Positions 18,042 to 26,477 of a DNA stretch of 64,000 bases are shown here, in pieces. The first letter of the stretch is position 1. Every line of letters starts with the position of its first letter. Where the stretch lies: assembly GCA_963843685.1 (NCBI GenBank), contig CAWJLO010000010.1:496001-560000 (forward strand), written 5' to 3'. The position numbers and the translations under genes were made by a program. The DNA is from DASQHL01 sp963843685. GTDB lineage: Bacteria > Chloroflexota > Dehalococcoidia > DSTF01 > JACRBR01. The notes under the pieces were generated by a model. The model had not been told where the DNA came from. It saw only the letters and a program-made list of their open reading frames with translations, and searched no databases.

Positions 18042-18908
18042 ATGCTGGAACACGTCGACCGCGTACAACTCGCCGTTACCGACCGCGCCGCCGCGGCACA
18101 GACCTTCATCGACGTCTTCGACGGCGAACTGGTGAAGGACGACGAGGTGCGCGCGCTCGGCGCGAAGCGGCGCGTCGTCCACGCCGGCACCAGCGAGTTC
18201 GAGCTGCTGGAGGCCTCCGGCGCCGGTCCCGTGCGCGAGTACCTGGACGCGTGGGGCGAGGGGCTCTTCGCGGCCGGCTTCTCCACGAAGGACGTCAACG
18301 CGCTGGCGGCGCGCCTCTCCTCGAAAGGCGTGCAGTACACCGACGAGGGCGGCCAGCTCTTCATCGCGCCGGACCAGACGCCCGGCCTCCGCATGGTCAT
18401 CTCGCAGGAGGTCGCGCGGCCGATGGTCGGCTTGATGCGCTACCTGTACGAGGCGACGAACCTGATCGACGATGCCGACGCCGCCGCGCGCTTCTACGCC
18501 GACACATTCGGCCTCGATGCCTCGAAGTTCGTGCCGATCAAGAGCAAGCAGTACGGCTACGTCGGCCACCTGACGATGTTCAACCCGCCCGAGCGGCTCG
18601 ACCGCATCGAGCTGTCGCAGATCACCGACCCGGAGCGGCCGATGGGGCGCTTCATGAAGCGGCGCGGCGGCCAGACGCTGTACATGTGCTACATCGAGGC
18701 GGAGGAGATCGCGCCGATCGTCAAGCGGCTCGACGCGAAGGGCATGCGCTACGCCGGCCGCGACCCGCAGAGCCCGAACCCGGAGGGCATCTTCCTCCAC
18801 CCGTCGACGCTCCACGGCATGCTCATGGGCTGCAGCCGCACCAACCTCGCGTGGGTGTGGTCGGGACGGCCGGAGCTGGCGGGCGTCGAGTCAGCGCCCG
18901 AGCACTAG
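18042..18908 (+). CDS. VOC (glyoxalase/dioxygenase superfamily) protein, two domains
   Basis: 288 residues with two VOC modules. The first begins LEHVDRVQLAVTDRAAAAQT, and the second, from about residue 135, begins LYEATNLIDDADAAARFYAD. It ends with IFLHPSTLHGMLMG, where metal ligands are usual. Ribosome site GAGGAG precedes ATG 18042. Function could be a glyoxalase, an extradiol dioxygenase-like enzyme or a methylmalonyl-CoA epimerase relative; I cannot decide. A methylmalonyl-CoA mutase lies 20 kb away. Confidence 0.75.
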   Translation: MLEHVDRVQLAVTDRAAAAQTFIDVFDGELVKDDEVRALGAKRRVVHAGTSEFELLEASGAGPVREYLDAWGEGLFAAGFSTKDVNALAARLSSKGVQYTDEGGQLFIAPDQTPGLRMVISQEVARPMVGLMRYLYEATNLIDDADAAARFYADTFGLDASKFVPIKSKQYGYVGHLTMFNPPERLDRIELSQITDPERPMGRFMKRRGGQTLYMCYIEAEEIAPIVKRLDAKGMRYAGRDPQSPNPEGIFLHPSTLHGMLMGCSRTNLAWVWSGRPELAGVESAPEH

Positions 18909-18916
18909 TTGCCAGG

Positions 18917-19753
18917 CTAGAGTCCGCGCCAATATCGCTTCCCGTCGACGCGGACGACGCGGCCGAACCCGGGAAACGGGAAGTGCCCGGCGACCAGCAG
19001 GTGCCCCTCGTCCGCGAGCCGGTCCATCAGCGCGCTCCGCGTCTCCGCCGCCTTCACCGGATCGACGTCGAAGATGCCGCTCCACCCCTCCGTCACCTGC
19101 ACCGGGAAGTGCGCGACGTCGCCCAGGATGATCGCGCTCTCGCCGCCCGACGAGATCATGAACGAGCTGTGCGCCGGCGTGTGCCCCGGCGTCGGCAGCA
19201 TCGTGATCTCGTCCGTCACCTTGTAGTCGCCAGGCACGAGGTCGATGTCGGCCTTCCCTTCCAGCGGCAGCACGCAGTCGAGCACGAACGGGTACGCCGG
19301 GTTGTTTGCCACCTCCGGCTGCGTCCAGTACTCCCACTCCTTCCGCGCGAAGATGTGCTTCGACTTCGGGAACGCGGGCACCCACGCGTCCCCTTGCCGC
19401 GCCGTGTGCCCGCCGACGTGGTCGACATGGATGTGTGTCACGACGACGAGATCGACGTCGTCCGGCCGCACGCCAGCCTCGGCGAGCGCATCGGGAAGCC
19501 GCCCCTGCGGGAAGTACGGGCGATCCTTCGCGCCCATGCCTGTATCGACGAGGATCGTCTTGCCGCCGGAACGCACGAGGAACGACGTCATGGAGAGCGC
19601 GAGCGTCAGGTCGGGGCCTTTCGCGTACTCGCCCCATGGCTCCCACTTCTCTCGCGCGACCGACGGAAAGATCATGCCGGCGCCAGCGCTCGCCGACGCG
19701 TCGAGAATCGACGTGATCTCGACGTTGCCGACCTTCAGCACGTTATCGGGCAT
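18917..19753 (-). CDS. Metallo-beta-lactamase-fold hydrolase
   Basis: 278 residues. The zinc motif THIHVDHVGGH is complete, TPGHTPAHSS gives the third His, GDVAHFP the bridging Asp and VAGHFPFPG the last His. TILVDTGMGAKD precedes the motif. Start ATG 19753 has GGAGG 6 bases upstream; the frame reaching 19789 lacks one. The family includes AttM-type lactonases and other hydrolases; the N-terminal DNVLKVGNVEITSILD is typical of the unspecified MBL group. It converges with the VOC gene. Confidence 0.85.
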   Translation of the reverse strand: MPDNVLKVGNVEITSILDASASAGAGMIFPSVAREKWEPWGEYAKGPDLTLALSMTSFLVRSGGKTILVDTGMGAKDRPYFPQGRLPDALAEAGVRPDDVDLVVVTHIHVDHVGGHTARQGDAWVPAFPKSKHIFARKEWEYWTQPEVANNPAYPFVLDCVLPLEGKADIDLVPGDYKVTDEITMLPTPGHTPAHSSFMISSGGESAIILGDVAHFPVQVTEGWSGIFDVDPVKAAETRSALMDRLADEGHLLVAGHFPFPGFGRVVRVDGKRYWRGL

Positions 19754-19823
19754 CGCAACCTCCAGCGCCGCCAACGGTGTCACACCCACACGCTCCGGGC
19801 AAGCGCGCTGCGGCCTCAGCCGT

Positions 19824-19853
19824 TTGCCGTCGAATCCGGACGGGCCCTATAAT
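19824..19853 (+). promoter_or_regulatory. Promoter of the aminotransferase operon
   Basis: TTGCCG (19824-19829), 18-base spacer and a consensus TATAAT (19848-19853). The predicted start point is about 25 bases before ATG 19886, leaving room for the AAAGGA ribosome site. It is among the best consensus promoters in the window. Confidence 0.65.
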
Positions 19854-19885
19854 CCACCCAACCCCCGATAGAAAGGACGCGAATC

Positions 19886-20836
19886 ATGGGCACCTCGTAC
19901 GCCTATCTCCAGAAGCGCATCGTCCCGCTGGAGGAGGCGAAGGTACCGGTCATGACGCACGCGTTCCTCTACGGGACGGCCGTGTTCGAGGGGATCCGGG
20001 GCAACTGGAGCGACGAGCAGGGCCAAACACTGCTGTTCCGCCCGCGCGAGCACTTCCAGCGGCTCAAGGACTCGGCGCGCATCATGCACATCGGCCTGCC
20101 GCAGTCCGTCGACGAACTGACGGAGATCTGCGCGGAGATCACGCGCCGCTCGGCTTTCAGCGAAGACGTCTACATCCGGCCGATCGCGTACAAGAGCGGG
20201 CAAGTCATCGGCCCGAAGCTGAGCGACGTGGACGACGACTTCCTGCTCTTCGTGCTGCCGTTCGGTAACTACCTGGACGTGGACGCGGGCATCCGCTGCC
20301 AAACGTCGACCTGGCGGCGCGTGCCGGACACGTCGATCCCGGCGCGGGCAAAGGTGAACGGACTCTATGTCAACTCCGCGCTCGCCAAGACGGAGGCGCT
20401 CGAAAACGGCTACGACGAAGCCATCATGCTCAACGACGACGGCCACGTTTCCGAAGGCTCGGGCGAGAACATCGTCATGGTCCGCCACGGCCGGCTGATC
20501 ACGCCCGAGCGCAGTGACAACGTGCTCGAGGGCATCACGCTCGAGTCGATCTTCACGCTGGCGAGGGCGGAGCTCGGCATGGAAGTGATCGAACGGACGA
20601 TCGACCGCAGCGAACTGTACGTGGCGGACGAAGTGTTCCTCACCGGCACCGCCGCGCACCTGTCGCCGGTGGTGGAGATCGACCGGCGAAGCGTGGGAAG
20701 CGGGAAGATCGGTCCAGTGACGTCGCGGCTACAGTCGCTGTTCTTCGACGTGCTGCGCGGGCGGAACCAGAAGTACGCGAGCTGGGTGCACGGCGTGCCG
20801 ATCGCGCAAGCCGCCGGCGTCAAGGCGAAGGTCTGA
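19886..20836 (+). CDS. ilvE: Branched-chain amino acid aminotransferase
   Basis: 316 residues, fold-type IV PLP enzyme. Seen: HAFLYGTAVFEGIRGNW, YIRPIAYKSG, then KVNGLYVNSALAKTEAL containing the PLP-binding Lys region, EGSGENIVMV, and LEGITLESIF. The set matches IlvE, which transaminates Leu, Ile and Val with 2-oxoglutarate. Ribosome site AAAGGA precedes ATG 19886, and the promoter above drives it. Its stop overlaps the ATG of the next gene (TGATG). Confidence 0.92.
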   Translation: MGTSYAYLQKRIVPLEEAKVPVMTHAFLYGTAVFEGIRGNWSDEQGQTLLFRPREHFQRLKDSARIMHIGLPQSVDELTEICAEITRRSAFSEDVYIRPIAYKSGQVIGPKLSDVDDDFLLFVLPFGNYLDVDAGIRCQTSTWRRVPDTSIPARAKVNGLYVNSALAKTEALENGYDEAIMLNDDGHVSEGSGENIVMVRHGRLITPERSDNVLEGITLESIFTLARAELGMEVIERTIDRSELYVADEVFLTGTAAHLSPVVEIDRRSVGSGKIGPVTSRLQSLFFDVLRGRNQKYASWVHGVPIAQAAGVKAKV

Positions 20837-21729
20837 TGGAGTTCCGTCCCTCGCGGACGGTCGGCACGCTCGTAGGCGGCGGTCTCGCGGCCTGGTGCAT
20901 GATCGTCGCGATCGCGCTGTGCGTTCGCGGACTGACCCACGACGTGACACTGGGCGTGATCTCGCTCTATCTCGTCGCGTCGATCTTCTGCTTCCTCGGG
21001 CTGCTGTTCGCCTACTGGACGTACAGCCTGAGCACGCTCCGCTACGCGCTGGACCGCAACGCACTCACGATCACGTGGGGCGACATCCGCCAGACCGTGC
21101 CGCTCTCGCAGATCGAGCGGCTGGTACCCGGAAGCGAGCTGCCGAACCCGCACGTCGCCGGCGTGAGCTGGCTCGGCCACCACGTCGGCCATGCGAATGT
21201 CGAAGGCAGCATCGGCGACACGCTGTTCTACTCGACGCACCGGTCGCCGCGCGATCTGCTCTACGTCGTCACGCCGGGCCAGTCGTACGCCCTCAGCGTC
21301 GACGACGAGGTCGCGTTCGCGGAGGCGGTACAGCAGCAGCAGCGGTTGGGCTCGCTGGTCTCCGTGGGACAGGCGCCGGACAGGCTCTATCTCGCGGCGC
21401 AGCCGTTCTGGGAGGACCGTACGGCGCAGGCGCTGGCGATCGCCGCCGTCGCGACGTTCTTCGTCATGTTTGGCTACGTGTACCACCAGTACCCCGGGCT
21501 GCCGCCGAGCATCGCGCTCTCGTTCCCGCAGCTCGACGGCGTCACCCGCGTAGCATCGAAGAGCGAACTGCTGAAGCTGCCGATGACGGGCGTCGGCCTG
21601 CTCCTGCTGAACCTCGGGCTGGGCTTCATCGCCCACTCGTGGGAGCGGATGGTCGGCTACGTGCTGCTGATCGCCGCCATCGGCGCGGAGGGGATCCTGC
21701 TCGCCGCGGCCATCATCGCGCTGCGATAG
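20836..21729 (+). CDS. Membrane protein with bacterial PH-like domain
   Basis: 297 residues. Two N-terminal helices (about residues 12-32 and 40-62) lead to a PH-like segment YALDRNALTITWGDIRQTVP with QIERLVPG and DLLYVVTPGQSYALSVDD. It is followed by two or three more helices (about 200-220, 250-270 and 275-295). Such proteins are poorly characterised. Translation is coupled to ilvE by a one-base TGATG overlap, though a functional link is not evident. Confidence 0.65.
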   Translation: MEFRPSRTVGTLVGGGLAAWCMIVAIALCVRGLTHDVTLGVISLYLVASIFCFLGLLFAYWTYSLSTLRYALDRNALTITWGDIRQTVPLSQIERLVPGSELPNPHVAGVSWLGHHVGHANVEGSIGDTLFYSTHRSPRDLLYVVTPGQSYALSVDDEVAFAEAVQQQQRLGSLVSVGQAPDRLYLAAQPFWEDRTAQALAIAAVATFFVMFGYVYHQYPGLPPSIALSFPQLDGVTRVASKSELLKLPMTGVGLLLLNLGLGFIAHSWERMVGYVLLIAAIGAEGILLAAAIIALR

Positions 21730-21757
21730 ACGGCGAGCTGCTCGCGGATCACGCACG

Positions 21758-21763
21758 TACAAT
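21758..21763 (+). promoter_or_regulatory. -10 element for the geranylgeranyl-reductase-family gene
   Basis: TACAAT lies 7 bases before GTG 21771 and overlaps ATG 21762. If used, it favours the GTG as the real, leaderless start. Confidence 0.4.
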
Positions 21764-22961
21764 GTCAACGGTGACCACCAAATACGACGCGATTGTTGTC
21801 GGAGCGGGCCCCGCGGGCAGCACCGCGTCACGCCTGCTCGCGCGCTCGGGCGCCAGGGTGCTGCTGCTCGACAAGGCGCGCTTTCCGCGCGACAAGCCGT
21901 GCGGCGGCGGCATCACGTTCCGCGCCGACAGCGCCAACGACCTCGACCTCAGCACCGTGACCGAGCGCGAGATCTACGGCGTGCGGATCAGCGCCGCCAT
22001 GGGTCCACGCTTCGACCGCACGAGCAAGACGCTGCTCGCGCGGATGACGCAGCGCAGCAAGCTCGACCAGTTCCTCGTGGAACAGGCGGCCGGCGCCGGC
22101 GCTGACTTCCGGGACGGCGTGGCCGCGCGCGATATCGAGATTGACGGCACGAGCGCGCGCGTGTGGGCCGGTACCGATGTGTACGAAGGGCGCGTGCTCA
22201 TCGGCTGCGACGGCGTCAACGGGACATCGGCGAAGGCGCTTGGGCTGCGGCCGGCGGCGGAGCACGCGGTCGCGTGGGAAGCCAACTATCCGGCGGACGA
22301 CCGGCTCATGGAGCGCTGGGAGCGCTTCATCGCACTGGATCTGGGCGGTATACCCGGCGGGTACGCGTGGGTGTTCCCGAAAGGCGACCACCTGAACATC
22401 GGCGTAGGGGGATGGAAGAGCGTCGGCCCGACGCTGCGCGCCCGGCTGTCTCGCTTCTGTGATTACTACGGACTCGACGAGTCGCGGCTGTTCGGTCACC
22501 GCGGATACCAGCTCCCGCTGAGACGCGACGACCAGCCGATCGTGCGTGGCCCCGCGATGCTGGCAGGGGACGCCGCCGCGCTGGTCGATCCGCTGTCAGG
22601 CGAAGGGATCTGGGCGGCGTTCGTCAGCGGCCGGCTGGCGGCGCAAGAGGCAGAGCGCTATCTCGGCGGCGATCGCCCCGACCTCCTGGGCTACAGTCGC
22701 GCCATGGACGACGAGATGCGGGAGGAGATCCTGGTCTCGCGCCGCCTCATGGCGATCTTTCAGCGACTGCCCAGCTTCTCGGTGCTGATGCTCAAGTACA
22801 ACGGGCTGTTCTGGCGCTACCTGACGGAGATCATCCGCGGCGACATCACCTACCCGGACCTTCCGCGTAAACTCGGGCCACTGCGCCACCCGATGTATCG
22901 CTGGGCCGACTGGGAGATCGCGCGCCACCAACGCACGCTCGAGGCGGCGACCACCGGCTGA
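21762..22961 (+). CDS. Geranylgeranyl-reductase-family FAD-dependent oxidoreductase
   Basis: 399 residues from ATG 21762, or three fewer from GTG 21771. The FAD site is AIVVGAGPAGSTASRLLA, followed by LLLDKARFPRDKPCGGGITF with the family's CGGG. The later motif AGDAAALVDPLSGEGIWAAF closes the flavin pocket. Family members saturate isoprenoid chains of lipids, quinones or chlorophyll, or act on related substrates. No isoprenoid genes are adjacent, so the substrate is open. Confidence 0.87.
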   Translation: MSTVTTKYDAIVVGAGPAGSTASRLLARSGARVLLLDKARFPRDKPCGGGITFRADSANDLDLSTVTEREIYGVRISAAMGPRFDRTSKTLLARMTQRSKLDQFLVEQAAGAGADFRDGVAARDIEIDGTSARVWAGTDVYEGRVLIGCDGVNGTSAKALGLRPAAEHAVAWEANYPADDRLMERWERFIALDLGGIPGGYAWVFPKGDHLNIGVGGWKSVGPTLRARLSRFCDYYGLDESRLFGHRGYQLPLRRDDQPIVRGPAMLAGDAAALVDPLSGEGIWAAFVSGRLAAQEAERYLGGDRPDLLGYSRAMDDEMREEILVSRRLMAIFQRLPSFSVLMLKYNGLFWRYLTEIIRGDITYPDLPRKLGPLRHPMYRWADWEIARHQRTLEAATTG

Positions 22962-22964
22962 ACC

Positions 22965-23513
22965 CTACGGCGTATTGGGAGACACGCGGTCGCAGGTCTC
23001 GGGCAACGGCGTGGGCGTCGGCGTGGCCGCTGAGGTCAACGGCGAGCCGCAGAGGAGCTTTCGGGTATCCACCAGCGTCCCGTCGACGGCGGCGGACGTC
23101 GCGAATTCATCGAGGTTGCGGTCGGCGGGACCGATCACCAGCTCACCGTCGGTGTCGAAGCGGGCGCCTCCGCACGGATCGACGAAGAGCCCCGGGCCGG
23201 CGACGCCGTGCGCCGTGTCGATCGTAGCCGTGGGATCCCAGATGATCTTGCAACCGCGGTCGTGCCCGAAGAAGCCGGGTGGGTAGGCGTACCAGGCATG
23301 CAGGCGACCGTCGCTCGCGCGGTCGATGAAGAAGTCGTCCAGCACGAACGCCTGCGGCGGGCCGCTGTACTCGTTCGTCAGCCGGGTCTGCACCAGACGG
23401 CCGGCGGTAGGGCCGTCGTCACGCACGTTCGCCATAAACGCAACGATCGCCAGGGCGAGCGCCGCAAGCGCGAGGACGATGGCGAGGCTGGCACCAACCC
23501 GCGTGCTGATCAT
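22965..23513 (-). CDS. Membrane-anchored Rieske-fold protein without iron ligands
   Basis: 182 residues from ATG 23513. One N-terminal helix (about residues 9-29) precedes a domain whose spacing follows the Rieske pattern. GHDRGCKIIW (83-92) matches CTHLGCxVxW, and VDPCGGARFD (111-120) matches CPCHGSxF, followed by GELVIGPADRNLDEF. The four cluster ligands are all replaced (Gly83, Asp85, Asp112, Gly115), whereas both disulfide cysteines (Cys88, Cys114) remain. A [2Fe-2S] cluster is therefore unlikely. The start is uncertain, as a TTG 60 bases upstream is also open. It may be a structural or binding derivative of the Rieske fold. Confidence 0.65.
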   Translation of the reverse strand: MISTRVGASLAIVLALAALALAIVAFMANVRDDGPTAGRLVQTRLTNEYSGPPQAFVLDDFFIDRASDGRLHAWYAYPPGFFGHDRGCKIIWDPTATIDTAHGVAGPGLFVDPCGGARFDTDGELVIGPADRNLDEFATSAAVDGTLVDTRKLLCGSPLTSAATPTPTPLPETCDRVSPNTP

Positions 23514-23606
23514 CGCCCGGACACCGCGCCGATCGCCTTGCGAGGAGCCGTCATGCGGGAAGCGCCGCGGCAAGGGTCATGCGAGGCGGCCGGGCGTGGT
23601 CCAGGA

Positions 23607-24365
23607 TCACGGAACTGCCGGGAGTTGGTGCACCTCGTACGGCAGGACGAAGTCGCTGTCACTGACCGACCCGCTCACGTCCGTGGCCTCCAGCTCCACC
23701 GGCGCGTCGCCTTCCTCCTTGGAGTACAGGAGGTAGCCGTCGTCCGTGAAGCACGCCGTCGTCGCATTGCCGGTGGCGCTGTCCGTCGTCTGGAAGCACG
23801 TCGTGTCCTTGCCGGCGATCGTGCGCGAGGACGTCTGCAGCGGCGCTACGTCGGTGTTCTCCAGGTCGGTGAACAGCGACGTCAGATCACCGAGCGGGTT
23901 GGTGGCGTCGTCCGCGCCGCTGTCGAGGCAGGCCCCTTCGCCGGGCTGAAGCCCCAGCAGCGCACCCAGCGCCCCAGCATCCTTCAGGCAGAGCGCGGAC
24001 AGCTGGTCCGTCTGGATGAAGCTCACCTGCAGCTGCTGGCCGTCCTGCATGACGGTCGCGTCGAAGCGCAGCCGCTTGTCGGCGTCCTTGTAGAGCTGCA
24101 CCTCGCCGTTCAAGCCCTCTGGATCGCTGCTGGTGGCGTTGTACGTCGCGTGGAAGGTGCTCGCGACGAACTTGGTGCCCAGGTCGTTGAGCTTCGCCGC
24201 GGACGGGTCGACCGTGCCACTCGGGGTAGCCGCGGACGTCTGATCTGCGGCGACGCCCGACGTCGGTGTCTTGTCGGACGAGCCTCCGCCGGAACACGCG
24301 CTGAAGGCGGTCGCAACCGCGACGAGCACCGCCGCCGCAAGCATCGATTCGAGCGTCTTCCGCAT
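23607..24365 (-). CDS. Secreted lipoprotein of unknown function
   Basis: 252 residues from ATG 24365 (MRKTLESML). A signal peptide ends in the lipobox AFSAC, followed by a Ser/Gly/Thr linker. The mature part contains FVASTFHATYNATSSD, LYKDADKRLRFDATVMQDG and LQTSSRTIAGKDTTCFQTTD with several cysteines. This resembles the LppX/LprG-like or DUF-type extracellular beta-sheet lipoproteins, but I cannot assign one. It stands downstream (minus strand) of the divergent acyl-CoA dehydrogenase promoter region. Confidence 0.7.
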   Translation of the reverse strand: MRKTLESMLAAAVLVAVATAFSACSGGGSSDKTPTSGVAADQTSAATPSGTVDPSAAKLNDLGTKFVASTFHATYNATSSDPEGLNGEVQLYKDADKRLRFDATVMQDGQQLQVSFIQTDQLSALCLKDAGALGALLGLQPGEGACLDSGADDATNPLGDLTSLFTDLENTDVAPLQTSSRTIAGKDTTCFQTTDSATGNATTACFTDDGYLLYSKEEGDAPVELEATDVSGSVSDSDFVLPYEVHQLPAVP

Positions 24366-24547
24366 CAAATGCCTCGTCTGTTCAATCCAGCCGTCGGCAG
24401 CATCATACCGGAGCGGCTCCGCCAACGCGCCGGCGGTGTGCGTAACATATCCGCCACGCTACGCGGTGGCGGGCGAACAGTGCGCGCCGATACAATCGGA
24501 CGCGCCGCCGGCGCTGATCCACTGGCAGCAACGATGCGGAGGAACGC

Positions 24548-25723
24548 ATGGCCGACTTCAGCCTCACGGAAGAGGAACGGATGGTGCAGCAACTCGCGCA
24601 CGAGTTCGCGGTGAAGGAGATCAGACCGCGTGCGGCGTACTACGACGAGCGCGAGGAGCTGCCGCGCGACCTGATCCTCAAAGCGAACGAACTCGGGCTC
24701 GCCGCCGGGATCTTCGGCGGCGGCTCGCAGGGCCTCTCCGGCGTGATCATCGCCGAGGAGCTGGCGTGGGGGTGCGCCGGCGTGGCGCTGGCGATCGCGG
24801 CGAGCGGGCTCGCGGCGGCCGCCATCGCCGGCATCGGCACGCCGGAGCAGCAGGCGAAGTTCCTGCCGATGGCGATCGGCACCGGCACCGAGGTGCGGCT
24901 GGGCGCCATGGGGCTCACCGAACCCGAAGCCGGCTCGGACGTACAGGCGATCTCTACCACAGCCGTGCGCGACGGCGACGACTACGTCCTCAACGGCACA
25001 AAGCGCTTCATCACGAACGGCGGCATCGCCGACCTGCACGTGATCTTCGCTACCGAGGACAAGAGCAAGGGTTGGGGCGGGCTGGCGGCGTTCGTCGTCG
25101 AGAAGGGCACGCCCGGCCTGAGCGAGGGCACCGTGTGGAAGAAGATGGGCATCCGCGCTTCGCACACCGCCGACGTGATCCTGGAGGATTGCCGCATCCC
25201 GGCCGGAAACCGGCTCGGCCAGCCGCCGAGCGGGGGCAACGGCGGCGCCCCCGCGGTGCCCGGCGCCCTCGGCGCGTTGAAGATGCTGGAGCGGACGCGG
25301 CCTTCGATCGGTGCCTTCGCGCTGGGCATCGCGCGCGCGGCCCTGGAGTACGCGACGGACTACGCGAAAGAGCGAAAGCAGTTCGGCAAGCCGCTAATCG
25401 CCCACGAGGGCATCGCGTTCAAGCTCGCGGACATGGCGATGGCGTACGATTCCGCGCGCCTGCTCGTACACCGGGCGGCGTGGATGGCGGCGACCGGTGC
25501 GCCGCTGCTGCGCGCCGAGGGCTCGATGGCGAAGTGCTACGCCTCCGACGCCGCGATGAGGGTGTCGTTGGAGGCCGTACAGATCTGCGGCGGCTACGGC
25601 TACATGCGGGAGTTTCCCGTCGAGAAGTGGGTGCGGGACGCCAAGATCTTCCAGATCTTTGAAGGCACGAACGAGATCCAGCGCCTCGTGATCAGCCGCG
25701 CGCTTGGCGCGGCGTCGCGCTAG
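24548..25723 (+). CDS. Acyl-CoA dehydrogenase
   Basis: 391 residues. Motifs: MGLTEPEAGSDVQAISTTAV and FITNGGIADL for flavin binding, KQFGKPLIAHEGIAFKLADM, QICGGYGYMREFPVEKWVRD, and IFEGTNEIQRLVISRALG with the catalytic-base Glu. It transfers electrons to ETF, whose beta subunit is encoded at the left edge. Substrate chain length cannot be read from sequence. The ribosome site CGGAGGAA is 5 bases upstream of ATG 24548. A TACAAT about 50 bases upstream may be its -10. Confidence 0.93.
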   Translation: MADFSLTEEERMVQQLAHEFAVKEIRPRAAYYDEREELPRDLILKANELGLAAGIFGGGSQGLSGVIIAEELAWGCAGVALAIAASGLAAAAIAGIGTPEQQAKFLPMAIGTGTEVRLGAMGLTEPEAGSDVQAISTTAVRDGDDYVLNGTKRFITNGGIADLHVIFATEDKSKGWGGLAAFVVEKGTPGLSEGTVWKKMGIRASHTADVILEDCRIPAGNRLGQPPSGGNGGAPAVPGALGALKMLERTRPSIGAFALGIARAALEYATDYAKERKQFGKPLIAHEGIAFKLADMAMAYDSARLLVHRAAWMAATGAPLLRAEGSMAKCYASDAAMRVSLEAVQICGGYGYMREFPVEKWVRDAKIFQIFEGTNEIQRLVISRALGAASR

Positions 25724-25728
25724 CCGCG

Positions 25729-26205
25729 GTGACGGCGGCCGCATCCCCTGACGTCGTGCTTCGCGCAGCCCGGCCTGACGACATACCCGCGCTCGCGGCG
25801 ATGACCGAACGCGCCGACCTGCCGCCGATGTTCATCGATGAGTTCCTCGACGGCTTCATCGTCGCTGAACGCGCCGGCGAGATCGTGAGCTGCGGCGGGC
25901 TGGAGCTCTACGGCTCGAGCGCGGTGATCCGCAGCGTCGTCGTTGCTCCGGATGCGCGCGGCACGGGCCTGGGTGGGCGCATCGCGAGCGTCCTCGTCGA
26001 TAAGGCGAGGCAGGCCGGGGCGACGGACGCCTATCTCTTCACCATGGACGCCTGGGAGTTCTGGAAGCACCTCGGGTTCGTCGACGTGGCCTTCGAGGAG
26101 TGGCGGGAAGAGCCGCGCGAGTGCTGGCAGTACGTCTTCATGTCGCAGAACCGCGACTCGGAGATGTTCGCGACTGCGCACACGATGTGGCGCGGCCTGC
26201 GCTAA
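25729..26205 (+). CDS. GNAT-family N-acetyltransferase
   Basis: 158 residues from GTG 25729, 6 bases after the dehydrogenase stop. VVLRAARPDDIPALAAMTE opens the fold; the acetyl-CoA loop is RSVVVAPDARGTGLGGRIAS, followed by DAYLFTMDAWEFWKHLGFVD. It resembles the short ArgA/ArsN-like group of GNATs. Acceptor unknown. The stop overlaps the next ATG. Confidence 0.82.
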   Translation: MTAAASPDVVLRAARPDDIPALAAMTERADLPPMFIDEFLDGFIVAERAGEIVSCGGLELYGSSAVIRSVVVAPDARGTGLGGRIASVLVDKARQAGATDAYLFTMDAWEFWKHLGFVDVAFEEWREEPRECWQYVFMSQNRDSEMFATAHTMWRGLR

Positions 26206-26477
26206 TGGCGCGGATCGCCGTCCGGCTCACGCCACGAGGTGGGCGCGACGCGATCGACGGATGGCGAGACGGCGTGTTGCTGGCGCGCGTTTCGGCCGCG
26301 CCGGCGGACGGTAAGGCAAACGAAGCGCTCGCGAGGCTGCTCGCTCGCACTCTGGGAGTGGCGGCTTCACGCGTCGCGATCGTCGCCGGCGGACAGGCGC
26401 GGCTGAAGCAGGTCGAAATCGAAGGACTCACCGAGGACGATGTGCGCGCGGCGCTTCCGCGACCTGACGAAGGTTAG
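26205..26477 (+). CDS. DUF167 (YggU-like) protein
   Basis: 90 residues. IAVRLTPRGGRDAIDGWRDG, LLARVSAAPADGKANEAL and VAIVAGGQARLKQVEIEG match the DUF167/YggU family signature closely. Function unknown. Its ATG shares one base with the GNAT stop (TAATG), and its 3' end overlaps the convergent phoR gene by 4 bases. Confidence 0.88.
   Translation: MARIAVRLTPRGGRDAIDGWRDGVLLARVSAAPADGKANEALARLLARTLGVAASRVAIVAGGQARLKQVEIEGLTEDDVRAALPRPDEG

Noticed and set aside
20410..21831. Minus-strand frame of 473 codons
   Set aside because: Antisense to the aminotransferase and PH-domain genes; no homology pattern or ribosome site.
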